Shown here piece by piece: positions 9,013 to 21,299 of a stretch of DNA of 64,000 nt. Position 1 is the stretch's first letter; every line of letters begins with the position of its first letter. The DNA is from Roseibium sediminicola (GTDB taxonomy: Bacteria; Pseudomonadota; Alphaproteobacteria; Rhizobiales; Stappiaceae): the NCBI RefSeq assembly GCF_023156505.1, contig NZ_JALNMJ010000005.1, positions 62,001 to 126,000 of the forward strand, read 5' to 3'. The notes beneath the pieces were generated by a model. It had not been told where the DNA came from. It saw only the letters and a list, made by a program, of their open reading frames with translations, and searched no databases. The position numbers and the translations under genes are program-made.

Positions 9013-10327
9013 GGGTGATTTGCTCCAAAACCTGTTCCAGTTGGTCGATTTGCCTGATGGCGTCGCTCGCCGGCAGGCGCGCCGGCAGCTTGTGAATGGT
9101 GTCCAGCACGGCGTGCAGCCGGGACGCCAGCGCCGGGTGCCGGCGCTCGGTATAGGTCAGGAAGGCCTGCTCGCCGGCATAATGGCGGGCATGGGCCGGT
9201 CCGAACAGCTGGGACGCGGTCGCCGCCAGGCGCGCGGCGGCATAGTCGCGCGCCAGGGCGCCGTCCTGGCCGGACAGGCGCAGCAGCCGGGCGCGGGCCT
9301 GCACCGCGATGTCCTTGCCGGCGCCGGGGCCCGAGGTTTCCGGCCGGATGGGGCCGTATCTGAGCGCCGCCCGCCACAAAAACAGGGCCAGAAGCAGTGC
9401 CGCACCCGCCCAGAGCGCCAGGAACGGCGGTCCGAAGAAACGGGCCAGATCGTCCCAGGTGCGTTCACGCTCGGGCTCGACATAGGGGTCGCGTAACCAG
9501 ACATCGCTGCTGTAGTCGATCACGATGTTGGCGTCACCGGCCCGGTCTTCCAGAAGGTCCAGCGCAATCCGGGCGTTTTCGCCGAGGCGCAGGCCGTGAT
9601 TGTTGAGCAGATCCGGGTCGGACAGAACGAGAATGGTCTGCCCCGGCTCGTCGTCGCCGGTGCCGGCAAGCGGACATTCCGCGAGCAGCATGGCGTCCGG
9701 GCGACCGATCACCGGCGTGCAGTTTTCATCGCTGATCATCTGCGCGGCGTAAATCCGGGCCGTCATGCTCTGGCCGTCGCCGGCGCGGTAGCGAAAATCC
9801 GTGAAGGGGGAGCGGGCGGGGACCAGCTCAATGTCGCCGTCGCCGGTGAGTTTGCGCAGGGTCGCCGTCAGGCGACCACGTTCAACCCCCAGAACCGGGT
9901 GGGCGAGACCGGTCAGGCGCATGCCGGAGCGCCATTTGGGCAGGACAACCAGTGTCGGAACCCGGCGAGCCTTTTTCTGGATTACGGACGAAGTCAGGTC
10001 GAATTCGTCCTGTTGAAAGAGCAGCTCTTCCGGTGTGGTCGGGCGCGTGCGGGGCTCGTCGAGCGCACTGTCATAGACGGGTATGACAAGCAAGCCGACC
10101 GTGGTCTCGTCGATCAGCCAGCCGCCGGTGAAATTCTGCGCGCTGGCGCCGTTGGCGGTCAGCCATATCTGCAGGCCGTCCAGCCCGCTGGGCGAGCGGC
10201 GCAGCGACTGCTGCTGCTGTGACATGACATACCAGATTGCACCGAGCATGATCACGACAATCGCGCCGATGATCACCATTTCGATACGGGGACCCTGAGG
10301 TGCGCGCGCGCTGCTGGTGTCGGTCAT
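9002..10327 (-). CDS. DUF4350 domain-containing membrane protein
   Basis: The 441-residue protein has an N-terminal membrane helix (about 18-36), a periplasmic domain beginning [16 protein letters not shown] that matches DUF4350, and a second helix near residues 300-320 ([17 protein letters not shown]). A cytosolic C-terminal tail follows. The domain is typical of MoxR clusters. It overlaps the upstream DUF4129 gene by four bases and moxR by 11, so the genes are translationally coupled. Confidence 0.85.
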   Translation of the reverse strand: MTDTSSARAPQGPRIEMVIIGAIVVIMLGAIWYVMSQQQQSLRRSPSGLDGLQIWLTANGASAQNFTGGWLIDETTVGLLVIPVYDSALDEPRTRPTTPEELLFQQDEFDLTSSVIQKKARRVPTLVVLPKWRSGMRLTGLAHPVLGVERGRLTATLRKLTGDGDIELVPARSPFTDFRYRAGDGQSMTARIYAAQMISDENCTPVIGRPDAMLLAECPLAGTGDDEPGQTILVLSDPDLLNNHGLRLGENARIALDLLEDRAGDANIVIDYSSDVWLRDPYVEPERERTWDDLARFFGPPFLALWAGAALLLALFLWRAALRYGPIRPETSGPGAGKDIAVQARARLLRLSGQDGALARDYAAARLAATASQLFGPAHARHYAGEQAFLTYTERRHPALASRLHAVLDTIHKLPARLPASDAIRQIDQLEQVLEQITHDA

Positions 10328-11064
10328 CGTGCGCCTGCTCCAAGCAGTGGCCGGCAGCCGTCCAGATGGCCGCGGAATTCGTCTTCGGTGACATCGCGGC
10401 CGCCGAACTGAACCCGTTCGCTGGCCAGGACCAGCTCGCGCAGGCGGTCGAGATGGCTTTGGCTGGCCGGCAGATGCCTGAGGGCGTCGCGGGCGGTCCA
10501 GCTGCGCTGCATCAGGATGCCGTTGGCGCTCACCGTTGCGGCCAGGGCCTTGCGCATGAGCTGGATCAGCGCCAGGCGGCGGTCGCTCATGCGCAGGATG
10601 TCTTCCAAGGAGCCGGTCTTGGTCGCCCAGGCGGGGGCTTCGACCGGACCGCGCGGCCGGTTCCTGCCTTCATTTCCGGCCTCCCGCTTCAGCGACACGG
10701 CCATGGAACCGCCATAGCGCAAGAACACATAGGCGATGGCGCCGAGGATCAGCGCCATGATGATGCCAGTGGTCCAGCGCGTGGTGTTGGAGGCGTCGTC
10801 CCAGGACCATTCGCCACGCTTGCCGGATGCGCCCTCATCGGCGGAGGGTTTGGTCGGCTGCTGGTCGGTTTTCAGCTCCGGCGCGGGCGCGGTCGGGTCG
10901 AAATAGGCCGCATCCGTGTCGATCCGCCGGAAGCGCAGCGATTTCAGGTAGTCCTCGCCCGACGCTCCGATCTCGACAGGTTCGCGCACAGCCTCCTGCG
11001 CCATGGCTTGGGGCAGAGGGGAAATCAGGATCAAAAGAACAAAAAACATCCAAAAACGGCACAT
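10324..11064 (-). CDS. DUF4129 domain-containing membrane protein
   Basis: The first gene of the six-gene MoxR cluster encodes 246 residues: an N-terminal signal or anchor (about 5-23), a proline/lysine-rich periplasmic stretch, one membrane helix (about 94-114) and a C-terminal cytosolic DUF4129 segment. DUF4129 occurs in MoxR clusters and at the C-terminus of some transglutaminase-like proteins. No enzymatic residues are recognised. Confidence 0.83.
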   Translation of the reverse strand: MCRFWMFFVLLILISPLPQAMAQEAVREPVEIGASGEDYLKSLRFRRIDTDAAYFDPTAPAPELKTDQQPTKPSADEGASGKRGEWSWDDASNTTRWTTGIIMALILGAIAYVFLRYGGSMAVSLKREAGNEGRNRPRGPVEAPAWATKTGSLEDILRMSDRRLALIQLMRKALAATVSANGILMQRSWTARDALRHLPASQSHLDRLRELVLASERVQFGGRDVTEDEFRGHLDGCRPLLGAGAR

Positions 11065-11155
11065 GACCGTTTCTTACTTGCTTGCCTATAGGGGCGCAAT
11101 AGACAGCTGCTGACAGGGCAATTTCTAAAAGGTCTTCATTCCGGCGGTACAAGAG

Positions 11156-11365
11156 GCCGTTCCTTCGCGACGGGCCTGATGGCCCTCCTCAGGATGACGT
11201 TTGTTTTGCGGCGAGCGCGCGATTGCCTGGGTGTGTGGCCGATCCTTCGAGACGGACCTTGCGGTCCTCCTCAGGATGACGCTTCTTGTTGAAGCAAATG
11301 CCCGTCGGCCACACCCGCAGTCGTCATCCTGAGGAAGCGCGTTAGCGCTGTCTCGAAGGATCCGC
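11156..11365. repeat. Palindromic intergenic repeat, family A (three units)
   Basis: Three units of the family A repeat lie in the 465-bp gap upstream of DUF4129 and downstream of acnB. Two are in one orientation (11156-11199 and 11238-11281, containing CCTCCTCAGGATGACG) and one is inverted (11322-11362, CGTCATCCTGAGGA then CTCGAAGGATC). Further copies lie at 21787-21895, 29991-30096 and 63754-63886. Confidence 0.8.
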
Positions 11366-11435
11366 AACTTGCTCGAATGTGATGGAACTCAGCCTTCGAG
11401 GATCGGTAAAAACTCGGAAGCATTTGGAACTGCCC

Positions 11436-11506
11436 AAAAGAAAACGGCCGCCGAAACCGTCCCCGCCCTGGCTTTTCTGCCTTGGCGGAGGGGCATCGGC
11501 GGCCGT
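11436..11506 (-). terminator. Terminator of acnB
   Basis: ACGGCCGCCGA (11444-11454) pairs with TCGGCGGCCGT (11496-11506), with an additional inner CCCCGCC/GGCGGAGGGG pairing. On the minus strand the stem is followed by TTTTCTTTT. It lies 24 bases past the acnB stop. Confidence 0.85.
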
Positions 11507-11529
11507 CGAAGGGCACGATTCGCCGGTTC

Positions 11530-14322
11530 TTAGAAGTGAACCGACTTGGCGTCGAGCGGCTTTTGCAGCGGCGGAGCGAACTTGGTCAGGTCGATCCCTT
11601 CCACGGCGGTCTTGTATTCCTCGATCGTCGGCGTGCGGCCGAGAATGGCGGACAGGACCACGACCGGCGTGGAGGCAAGCAGGGATTCACCCTTCTTCTC
11701 GGCGCTGTCTTCAACCACCCGGCCCTTGAAGAGGCGCGTGGAAGTGGCCAGCACGGTGTCGCCCTTGGCGGCCTTTTCCTGGTTGCCCATGCAAAGGTTA
11801 CAGCCGGGGCGTTCCAGATAGAGAATGTTCTCGTAGTCGGTCCGGGCCGTCGCCTTCGGCGCGCTGTCGTCGAATTCGAAGCCGGAGTATTTTTCCAGCA
11901 CTTCCCAGTCGCCTTCTTCCTTCAGCTCGTCGATGATGTTGTAGGTCGGCGCGGCGACCACCAATGGCGCCTTGAACTCGACCTTGCCGCTTGCGTTCTC
12001 AAGGTTTTTCAGCATCTGGGCGACGATCTTCATGTCGCCCTTGTGGACCATGCAGGAGCCGACAAAACCCAGGTCAACCTTCTTCTCGCCGCGGTAATAG
12101 GAGACCGGGCGGATGGTGTCGTGGGTGTAGCGCTTGGAGACGTCCTCGTTGTTGACGTCCGGGTCGGCGATCATCGGCTCGTCGATCAGGTCGAGATCGA
12201 CAACGACTTCGGCGAAATATTTCGCGTTGTCATCCGGCGTCAGTGCGGGTTTCTCGCCGGAACGGATCTCGGCGATGCGCTTGTCAGCCTTGTCGATCAG
12301 GCCCTGCAGCACCTTGTTTGCATTGTCCATGCCCTTGTCGATCATGATCTGGATGCGGCTCTTGGCGATTTCCAGCGACTCGATCAGCGTGTCGTCGTTG
12401 GAAATGCAGATGGAGGCCTTGGCCTTCATTTCCGCGGTCCAGTCGGTGAAGGTGAAGGCCTGGTCGGCGAGCAGCGTGCCGATATGCACCTCGATGATGC
12501 GTCCCTGGAAGACGTTGTCGCCATGCTGCTTCAGCATCTGCGCCTGGGTCGCATGGACCACGTCGCGGAAGTCCATGTAATCCTTCATGGTGCCCTTGAA
12601 GGTCACCTTGACGGATTCGGGGATCGGCATGGTGGCTTCACCGGTCGCGAGCGCCAGGGCAACGGTGCCCGAATCCGCGCCGAAGGCAACGCCCTTGGAC
12701 ATGCGGGTGTGGCTGTCGCCGCCGATGATGATCGCCCAGTCGTCGACGGTGAGATCGTTCAGCACCTTGTGGATCACGTCCGTCAGGGGCGCATAGGCGT
12801 CCTTCGGGTCTCGCGCGGTGATCAGGCCGAAGCCGTTCATGAATTTCATCAGCTTGGGAATGTTGGCCTGTGCCTTCAGATCCCACACCGACGCCGTGTG
12901 ACAGCCGGACTGGTAGGCGCCGTCGACAGTCGGGGAAATCACGGTCGCCGCCATGGCTTCCAGTTCCTGGGACGTCATCAGGCCGGTCGTGTCCTGGGAG
13001 CCGACGATGTTGACCTTGACACGGACGTCGGAGCCGGCATGCAGGACCTTGCCTTCGGTGACGCCGACGGCATTCTTGTTGAAAATCTTTTCAACGGCCG
13101 TCAGGCCCTGGCCTTCGTGGGAGACTTCCTTGGCCGGGGCGAAGACCGGTGGCAGGTCGATGCCGAGGGTCTCTGCGGCGAAGCTCTGCAGCTTCTTGCC
13201 GAAGACGATGGCATAGGAACTGCCGGCCTTCATGAACTCGACCTTCTGCGGCGTCAGGGCCGAGGAAACGTCGACCAGTTCTTCGTCGCCGGCTTCGTTC
13301 AGGAGTTTTTTCGTTTTCGTGTTGATGGTCAGCACGGTGCCGGTCTCGACCGAGTATTTCTGCTCCAGGACCGGGCTGTCGTCATTGTTCAGGATCGGCT
13401 TGCCGTCATCGCCCAGCTTCTTGACCCAGTTTTTCAGGTCGATGCCGATGCCGCCGGTGACGCCGACGGTGGTCAGGAAGATCGGCGAGATGCCGTTGGT
13501 GCCGGCGACCACCGGGGCAATATTGACGAACGGAACGTAGGGGCTGGCCGGCTTGCCGGTCCAAAGAGCGACGTTGTTGACGCCGGACATGCGCGAGGAA
13601 CCGACGCCCATGGTGCCCTTTTCGGCGACCAGCATGACGCGCTTGTCCGGATGCTGCAGCTTAAGTGCCTCGATTTCCTTCTGGGCGCGTTCGGAAATCA
13701 TGCACTTGCCGTGCAGCTCGCGGTCGGAGCGGGAATGGGCCTGGTTGCCCGGGGACAGCAGGTCGGTGGAAATGTCGCCTTCGGCGGCGACATAGGTGAC
13801 GACCTTGATCTCTTCGTCGATGTCCGGAAGCTTGGTGAAGAACTCTGCCTGGGCATAGCTTTCCAGGACGTCCTTGGCGATCGCGTTGCCGGCCTCAAAG
13901 GCCGCCTTCAAACGGTCAGTGTCGGCGTCGTAGAGGAACACCTGGGTTTTGAGGACTTCGGCTGCGTTTTTCGCGATCGACTGATCGTCGCCGAGCGCCA
14001 GGTCGAGCAGGACTTCAACGGACGGGCCGCCCTTCATGTGGGACAGGAGTTCGAAGGCAAAGGCCGGGGTGATTTCCTCGACCTTGGCGGTGCCGAGAAT
14101 GATCTCTTTCAGGAACTTCGCCTTCGCGCCGGCCGCGCTCGTGGTGCCGGGCAGCGTGTTATAGATAAAGAACTGGAGCGAATCCTGCCGGTGCTCGTTG
14201 CCCGTGTCCTTGATCTGGGCGACGATTTCCTCAACCAGCGCGGCGTCTTCGATCGGCTTGGGGTGCAGGCCCTGGCCTTTGCGCGTCTCGATCTCTTTAA
14301 GGTAGTCCTGGTACAAGCTCAT
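11530..14322 (-). CDS. acnB: Aconitate hydratase B / 2-methylisocitrate dehydratase
   Basis: AcnB interconverts citrate and isocitrate in the TCA cycle and can dehydrate 2-methylisocitrate. The 930-residue protein has the N-terminal helical HEAT-like domain specific to AcnB, then the GDSHTRMSKG active-site segment. Its iron-sulphur ligands are Cys757 (GSCMVHKG), Cys841 and Cys844 (CNLCMGNQ). The length exceeds the enterobacterial enzyme (about 865), as is usual for the alphaproteobacterial form. It is divergent from acnA across a 454-bp gap. Confidence 0.96.
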   Translation of the reverse strand: MSLYQDYLKEIETRKGQGLHPKPIEDAALVEEIVAQIKDTGNEHRQDSLQFFIYNTLPGTTSAAGAKAKFLKEIILGTAKVEEITPAFAFELLSHMKGGPSVEVLLDLALGDDQSIAKNAAEVLKTQVFLYDADTDRLKAAFEAGNAIAKDVLESYAQAEFFTKLPDIDEEIKVVTYVAAEGDISTDLLSPGNQAHSRSDRELHGKCMISERAQKEIEALKLQHPDKRVMLVAEKGTMGVGSSRMSGVNNVALWTGKPASPYVPFVNIAPVVAGTNGISPIFLTTVGVTGGIGIDLKNWVKKLGDDGKPILNNDDSPVLEQKYSVETGTVLTINTKTKKLLNEAGDEELVDVSSALTPQKVEFMKAGSSYAIVFGKKLQSFAAETLGIDLPPVFAPAKEVSHEGQGLTAVEKIFNKNAVGVTEGKVLHAGSDVRVKVNIVGSQDTTGLMTSQELEAMAATVISPTVDGAYQSGCHTASVWDLKAQANIPKLMKFMNGFGLITARDPKDAYAPLTDVIHKVLNDLTVDDWAIIIGGDSHTRMSKGVAFGADSGTVALALATGEATMPIPESVKVTFKGTMKDYMDFRDVVHATQAQMLKQHGDNVFQGRIIEVHIGTLLADQAFTFTDWTAEMKAKASICISNDDTLIESLEIAKSRIQIMIDKGMDNANKVLQGLIDKADKRIAEIRSGEKPALTPDDNAKYFAEVVVDLDLIDEPMIADPDVNNEDVSKRYTHDTIRPVSYYRGEKKVDLGFVGSCMVHKGDMKIVAQMLKNLENASGKVEFKAPLVVAAPTYNIIDELKEEGDWEVLEKYSGFEFDDSAPKATARTDYENILYLERPGCNLCMGNQEKAAKGDTVLATSTRLFKGRVVEDSAEKKGESLLASTPVVVLSAILGRTPTIEEYKTAVEGIDLTKFAPPLQKPLDAKSVHF

Positions 14323-14776
14323 GATGATCCCGGCGTCCTCGAGTTGGATGAAGCTTGATCACCGGGTCGCTGTCAGTCTGGCGAGCCGGGAGAAGCTGGC
14401 TGAGCGCGTTTTAGTTCAGTATACAATGGTATGCAATATCTTTCCGGCCTTTGAAGACAGGAACTTTTCCAGGGGCCGCGCGTTGGCCCACTATGACTCT
14501 GGCGGCTTGACTTTGACCCTAGCACGAGCCGGGCAGCCACCCTAACTATGTACCAGACAGCGCCGGCCTGTCTGGTGAAGAACGTCAAAGATTGCTATAG
14601 GTGCGGCGCACCAATTTGCGGTGGCGACAGGAGGGAGAGGCTCTCTATCGCATCCCCGCGAAAGGGCACCGGAGGGTGAAGCGTTTTAGCTTCGCCGCCG
14701 GTGCCTTCAGAGATGATGCCGGGCACCGGACGCGGCGCGCCGGAGCCCAAGGACAGATTTAAGGAGATCGCCCGTC
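14323..14776. promoter_or_regulatory. Shared acnB/acnA intergenic region with leader hairpin
   Basis: This 454-bp gap must hold both divergent promoters. Near acnA, GGCACCGG (14665-14672) pairs with CCGGTGCC (14698-14705) around an inner GTGAAGC/GCTTCGC-type stem, giving a strong leader hairpin about 70 bases before the acnA GTG. A candidate -35 TTGACT lies near 14506. AAGGAG at 14761-14766 is the acnA ribosome binding site. No gene is seen in the gap. Confidence 0.5.
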
Positions 14777-17452
<2,676 letters not shown>

Positions 17453-17474
17453 AGGGTGGCATTTAAACCAGAAT

Positions 17475-17500
17475 GGAGGGCTGTTTTGCAACAGCCCTCC
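17475..17500 (+). terminator. Stem-loop after acnA
   Basis: GGAGGGCTGTT (17475-17485) pairs with AACAGCCCTCC (17490-17500) around a four-base loop, 22 bases past the acnA stop. There is no long T-run, so efficiency is uncertain. Confidence 0.6.
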
Positions 17501-17537
17501 TAAATCCGGATCGTTTCCAATGTTCTGGAAGCGCCTG

Positions 17538-18746
17538 TTATTTCGAATATCTATTGAATTCGATTACCTTTCCGCTTTCGAGATCCTTAGCTGTGATTAC
17601 TGATTTTAGCTCGATTTTTGGTTCGCAAATTTGGCCAGTTAGAGTGCCCTTCGGCAAATTTGCAATTTCTTCTATTTCATGCGCCGGGATCGGGATAGAT
17701 GAGGAAATTGCACTTGCTGAAAATACTCCAGAGTTCAACATAGCTTCAATTCCTCGGCGCATTAATCTTGGTTCTTCTTTCTCCATAGTGTCGTCATAGG
17801 GTTCCATACGGTCATGACCGCGCATGCCAAGACGTCCCATGTTGCGATAAAGATTTGATCTTTGTTGTGAATCAATCATTCCTAAATCAAAGGAGCGTGC
17901 AATCATTGCGGCAATTGACATGCCCCATTTTTTCTTAAGAGATTTAAATTCTTGAACGCTAAAACTTTCTACTTCTTTGTAGAAAGATCTCTCAGGAAAT
18001 AGAACCGCTCCAGCAAAGCGGAATGCTTGCTTCTCAACAAGTTTATGAATTGATCGGTTGGCGTATTTCTCTTTTGGGAGATGTTTGTGAAGTATCGCGT
18101 GCCCAAGCTCGTGAGCTGCATCAAGCCTGCTTCTACACGCGCTTTTGGTGTTGGAATTAATTCCGATGAAGTGTGTTTTCAGTAGGTTTGAATAGAAACA
18201 AAAACCATCTTGTTTGTCAGATGCGAGCGGAATACTGACAACTGGCACACCCAAATTCTCTATTCCTAGAATAACATCTGGTAGAGGGCCGGTTCCCACC
18301 CCCCAAAGTTTTCGAAGGTCGACGGCAACTCGTTCAATGTCATCATTTGAAATATTTGTAGGATCAGGCGGTAGATCGAAATCTGGTAATTTCGCTGTTG
18401 AGTATTCCACTTCGCTGCAAATAAAAGAGAAAACCTCGCAAGCCCATTGACACCTTGCGATTGTCATTTCACGAGCAGTTTTTGTTTCGGATTGTAGATC
18501 TCTCCAATGTATATTTTCGATTTTTTCGGCAAATGCTGGAGACAGAAAGTAATTTTCAGAGAAATTTAGCACGCTAGAAATTTTATCAATGACGTCTGAG
18601 CTTGGTTTATGAGTGTTGTTCTCATAGTTACTAATAATAGTAGTAGAAAGCCCTGCCATTTCGGCTAGAGCATTTTTATACAAACCGCGCGCTTGTCTCG
18701 CTTCTTTTAAGCGCTCGCCTTGAAAGTTGAAAACTCCCATTCTCAT
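17538..18746 (-). CDS. XRE-type regulator fused to ImmA/IrrE metallopeptidase
   Basis: The 402-residue protein has an N-terminal helix-turn-helix of the Cro/CI type (about residues 10-62; LSTTIISNYENNTHKPS is the recognition region). An ImmA/IrrE (COG2856) zinc peptidase domain follows, with HELGH at 212-216 and the downstream glutamate in VEKQAFRFAG (Glu238). The C-terminal 100 residues are less conserved. Such proteins act as repressors or antitoxin-like regulators of mobile or defence genes, cleaving a partner repressor. It overlaps the preceding gene by four bases. The region is visibly AT-rich against its neighbours. Confidence 0.9.
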   Translation of the reverse strand: MRMGVFNFQGERLKEARQARGLYKNALAEMAGLSTTIISNYENNTHKPSSDVIDKISSVLNFSENYFLSPAFAEKIENIHWRDLQSETKTAREMTIARCQWACEVFSFICSEVEYSTAKLPDFDLPPDPTNISNDDIERVAVDLRKLWGVGTGPLPDVILGIENLGVPVVSIPLASDKQDGFCFYSNLLKTHFIGINSNTKSACRSRLDAAHELGHAILHKHLPKEKYANRSIHKLVEKQAFRFAGAVLFPERSFYKEVESFSVQEFKSLKKKWGMSIAAMIARSFDLGMIDSQQRSNLYRNMGRLGMRGHDRMEPYDDTMEKEEPRLMRRGIEAMLNSGVFSASAISSSIPIPAHEIEEIANLPKGTLTGQICEPKIELKSVITAKDLESGKVIEFNRYSK

Positions 18747-19453
18747 TTTGATACTCTGATTTCGTTTCTTTTGTTCTTTTTAAGTTTTGCGACAATTTGG
18801 TCTCGCTGACCTGCACGATGAGCGTTTTGCGCGAGGCCAAATTCGGCGATCTGGTGGATATCAATCCTCACGATCCAATTGCTGTAGTCTTGATTTGGAA
18901 CTGCCAGCATCAATCCACCAAGTTCCTTGCTCTCTTCGTCGAAGCGGGGGCCCCTAGGGGCATGAAGCAATACCGCCAAAATCTCACCACTCCAATCAAG
19001 AGTGCGATAAGGACGGTCCGGAAGATTCAAATCGAGTTCCAACTGCCTGATTATGCTGCGACTCTCGGCAAGACTTTTTTTGTATTCTGAGGGATGAGGC
19101 TTTTGATCTAAGGTAAGAATTGGTTCTTGGATCAGAATCCCATTCCTCGTTTTTACAATCAACTTTCGTTGCCCATTACATTCCAGTCGTTCATATTTAT
19201 AGGGAATATTATTTGCTTCGCAGGCTCGAAGAATTGATTTTTCTGCTGCGAAAGATCGCCTGCGGCCAAATTCTTCATTTTTTCTGTGAAGGCACGAAAA
19301 ATTTCCCGCATCAACTTCATGAAACGTATCATTATACATCCAGGCGAGTTCGACAGCTACTTCTGCCAGAAAGTCGGGGTCAGTACTCTGAACAAGCTGA
19401 TCCTTTGTGATTTCGAAGCGGTCTTGCACTTGACGGTCTCCAAAAGGAATCAT
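18743..19453 (-). CDS. Unknown protein paired with XRE-ImmA/IrrE
   Basis: I do not recognise this 236-residue soluble protein. It has no signal peptide or membrane helix and a mostly mixed alpha/beta composition. Visible features are a basic central segment (KYERLECNGQRKLIVKTRNG, residues 81-100) and a lysine-rich tail (LKKNKRNEIRVSK). It is the first gene of a two-gene AT-rich unit with a four-base ATGA overlap, so stoichiometric co-production with the regulator is likely. By position it could be the effector or toxin of the pair; this is inference only. Confidence 0.75.
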   Translation of the reverse strand: MIPFGDRQVQDRFEITKDQLVQSTDPDFLAEVAVELAWMYNDTFHEVDAGNFSCLHRKNEEFGRRRSFAAEKSILRACEANNIPYKYERLECNGQRKLIVKTRNGILIQEPILTLDQKPHPSEYKKSLAESRSIIRQLELDLNLPDRPYRTLDWSGEILAVLLHAPRGPRFDEESKELGGLMLAVPNQDYSNWIVRIDIHQIAEFGLAQNAHRAGQRDQIVAKLKKNKRNEIRVSK

Positions 19454-19613
19454 TTCGAAGTTTATGGCATATTCTTTTAAAAAAATAAAGTTTTGAGTGG
19501 TCGCGGTTCAGATTTTGGTCGACTGAATTGAAACGACCGGTATTCAATTTCGTGTTTGCCTGAGCTGAAAAAGTCCGTCAGGCTCACCGTCCGGTCCTTC
19601 TGGAGGTTCCCTC

Positions 19614-20003
19614 ATGCCCGATCCCAAACCGCCACAACTCGCCCATATCGCCCCGGTCCTCCCGGTCGCCGACTTGAAGGCTTCCCTCGCCTATTACTGC
19701 GGCAAGCTGCTGTTCGAGACCCGCTTCGAATGGGCGGATACGGAGGCGGAGCCGGCGCGCTATGCGATCCTCTGCCGGGACCAGGTCGAATTGCATTTGT
19801 CGTCCGGCGCGGCAAGGCATCCGGCAACCGCCTATTGTTTTGTCGACGGGGTCGACGGCTACTATGCCGAGGTCAAGGCGGCCGGGGCGAACATCACCGA
19901 AGCGCTGGCCGACCAGCCCTGGGAGATGCGGGAGTTCGAGACGAAAGATCTGGACGGCAATGTGCTGATGTTCGGCGAGCACAAGAGCCGGATCGACGGA
20001 TAG
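19614..20003 (+). CDS. VOC (glyoxalase/bleomycin-resistance fold) protein
   Basis: The 129-residue protein has one vicinal-oxygen-chelate repeat pair: HIAPVLPVADLKASLAYYCGKL at the start, VELHLSSG in the middle, and FETKDLDGNVLMFGE at the end, where the metal-binding glutamate usually sits. GGAGG seven bases before the ATG supports the start. The substrate cannot be told from sequence. It stands alone beside a palindromic repeat. Confidence 0.85.
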   Translation: MPDPKPPQLAHIAPVLPVADLKASLAYYCGKLLFETRFEWADTEAEPARYAILCRDQVELHLSSGAARHPATAYCFVDGVDGYYAEVKAAGANITEALADQPWEMREFETKDLDGNVLMFGEHKSRIDG

Positions 20004-20016
20004 CCTCTCCCTCGGT

Positions 20017-20175
20017 GTCATCCCGGACGCAGCGCAGTGGAGATCCGGGACCCTCTCGTTTCCAGAGCGGATCTGTGGGAGCTGAGGACAAGCCGCAACC
20101 GCCTCGTGCGCACACCATCGACGCGACGCGATGCGGCGCGAAGTGGATTGGGTCCCGGCTCAAGGCCGGGATGAC
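20017..20175. repeat. Palindromic intergenic repeat, family B copy 1
   Basis: Begins GTCATCCCGGACGCAGCGCA and ends GGCTCAAGGCCGGGATGAC. The ends are inverted relative to each other. It occupies most of the 330-bp gap between the VOC gene and the secreted protein. Confidence 0.8.
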
Positions 20176-20333
20176 CTCGGCGTGTGCGGCGATGCCACTT
20201 GAACCTTCGCCAGAGTGACACGAGAATGACTGATGGCAGGACGCTTACCCTGCGGAAAGACCAATTGCCTACCGCTGGAAAACAGTGTTCCCTATTTGCG
20301 ATCGAATGAAAGTCATTGCCAGGCGAGGATTTG

Positions 20334-20930
20334 ATGAAGACGATTTTTATGACAGCTGCTCTGGTTGCCGGTGTATCGCAGGCAGCTCTTGCGGACCCGT
20401 GCCAGGACCGGTTCACGGAGCTCTATCTCCAGCTGGACCAGGGCGTGCCGACCAAGGCGGCCGTTACCACGGCCTTCAAGGGCGCGCCGGCCACCACCAA
20501 CGATTTCCTCTATCTGACCCAGGATCACTACATGACGGTGCCGACGTCTCCGGCGGGGCCCTGGATCCTCGGCCACAACAATGTGCTCTACCAGTCTTCG
20601 GACGAGGGCGCGACCTGGGTCAAGATCCGCGAGATGGAGACCGGCCAAAACGCGGACAAGGCGCGCGCCGACAAGCTCGCCAATGCCGACACCATTCGCA
20701 ACACCGCTTGCTCGGAAGAAGAGCTGAATGGTGAAACAGTCGACGTTGTTGCCGCCGATATCACGATCAGCCAGGGCATGGTCACGGAAAACCGCTACAC
20801 CTACTGGGTCCGCAAGAGCGACGATTTTATCGTCAAGGCGGTCTATGACACCAAGGCGCCGAATTTCGAGATGGTGACCACCCAGGAGATAGAGAAAGCT
20901 GAGGGCTTGACACTGCCCGCACCGGAATAA
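20334..20930 (+). CDS. Secreted protein of unknown function
   Basis: The 198-residue protein starts with a clear signal peptide (MKTIFMTAALVAGVSQAALA, cleavage before DPCQ). Two cysteines in the mature part (near residues 23 and 131) could form a disulphide. I do not recognise the family; it is probably periplasmic. The ATG at 20334 is chosen over an upstream in-frame ATG because it begins the signal peptide and follows a GCGAGGA ribosome binding site. Confidence 0.8.
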   Translation: MKTIFMTAALVAGVSQAALADPCQDRFTELYLQLDQGVPTKAAVTTAFKGAPATTNDFLYLTQDHYMTVPTSPAGPWILGHNNVLYQSSDEGATWVKIREMETGQNADKARADKLANADTIRNTACSEEELNGETVDVVAADITISQGMVTENRYTYWVRKSDDFIVKAVYDTKAPNFEMVTTQEIEKAEGLTLPAPE

Positions 20931-20953
20931 AGATTTTCTCGCTGTTCGCTCCA

Positions 20954-21195
20954 CCGTCATTCCGGATCGGGTACAGCCTCGCTTCATCAGTCTGGAATGA
21001 CGGATGACAGGTGGATAAGAGCGCCAGCCGCAACCTCGTGCGGTCATCCCGGACGCAGCGCAGCGGAGATCCGGGATCCACTCGTTGCCAGAGCAGATCG
21101 TTTTGTTTCCAGACAGTCGCAGCTGCGATCTTGCCGGTTCAAACGGCGTAATGAGCGGCGGCGTGGATTGGATCCCGGCTCAAGGCCGGGATGAC
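20954..21195. repeat. Palindromic repeats: short dyad plus family B copy 2
   Basis: CCGTCATTCCGGA near 20954 pairs imperfectly with TCTGGAATGACGG ending at 21003. A second unit at 21043-21195 has the family B ends GTCATCCCGGACGCAGCGCA and AAGGCCGGGATGAC. Together they fill the gap between the secreted protein and queF; no gene is seen there. Confidence 0.78.
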
Positions 21196-21299
21196 CTCGG
21201 CGTTTGGTGAGGCGCCGCCCTGCGCTTCGCTATGGTGTCTAGCCTTCGACCTTCAAAAAGCGAAATCGTTCGCATCTTGCCGGCTCTGCCGGACAGGCC

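Noticed and set aside
11125..11367. 80-codon frame in the family A repeat
   Set aside because: The frame is produced by the palindromic repeat itself; similar spurious peptides arise at the other copies.
11482..14358. Very long rightward open frame (about 958 codons) opposite acnB
   Set aside because: It is antisense to a perfectly matching AcnB, has low-complexity composition from high-GC reverse reading, and lacks a ribosome binding site.
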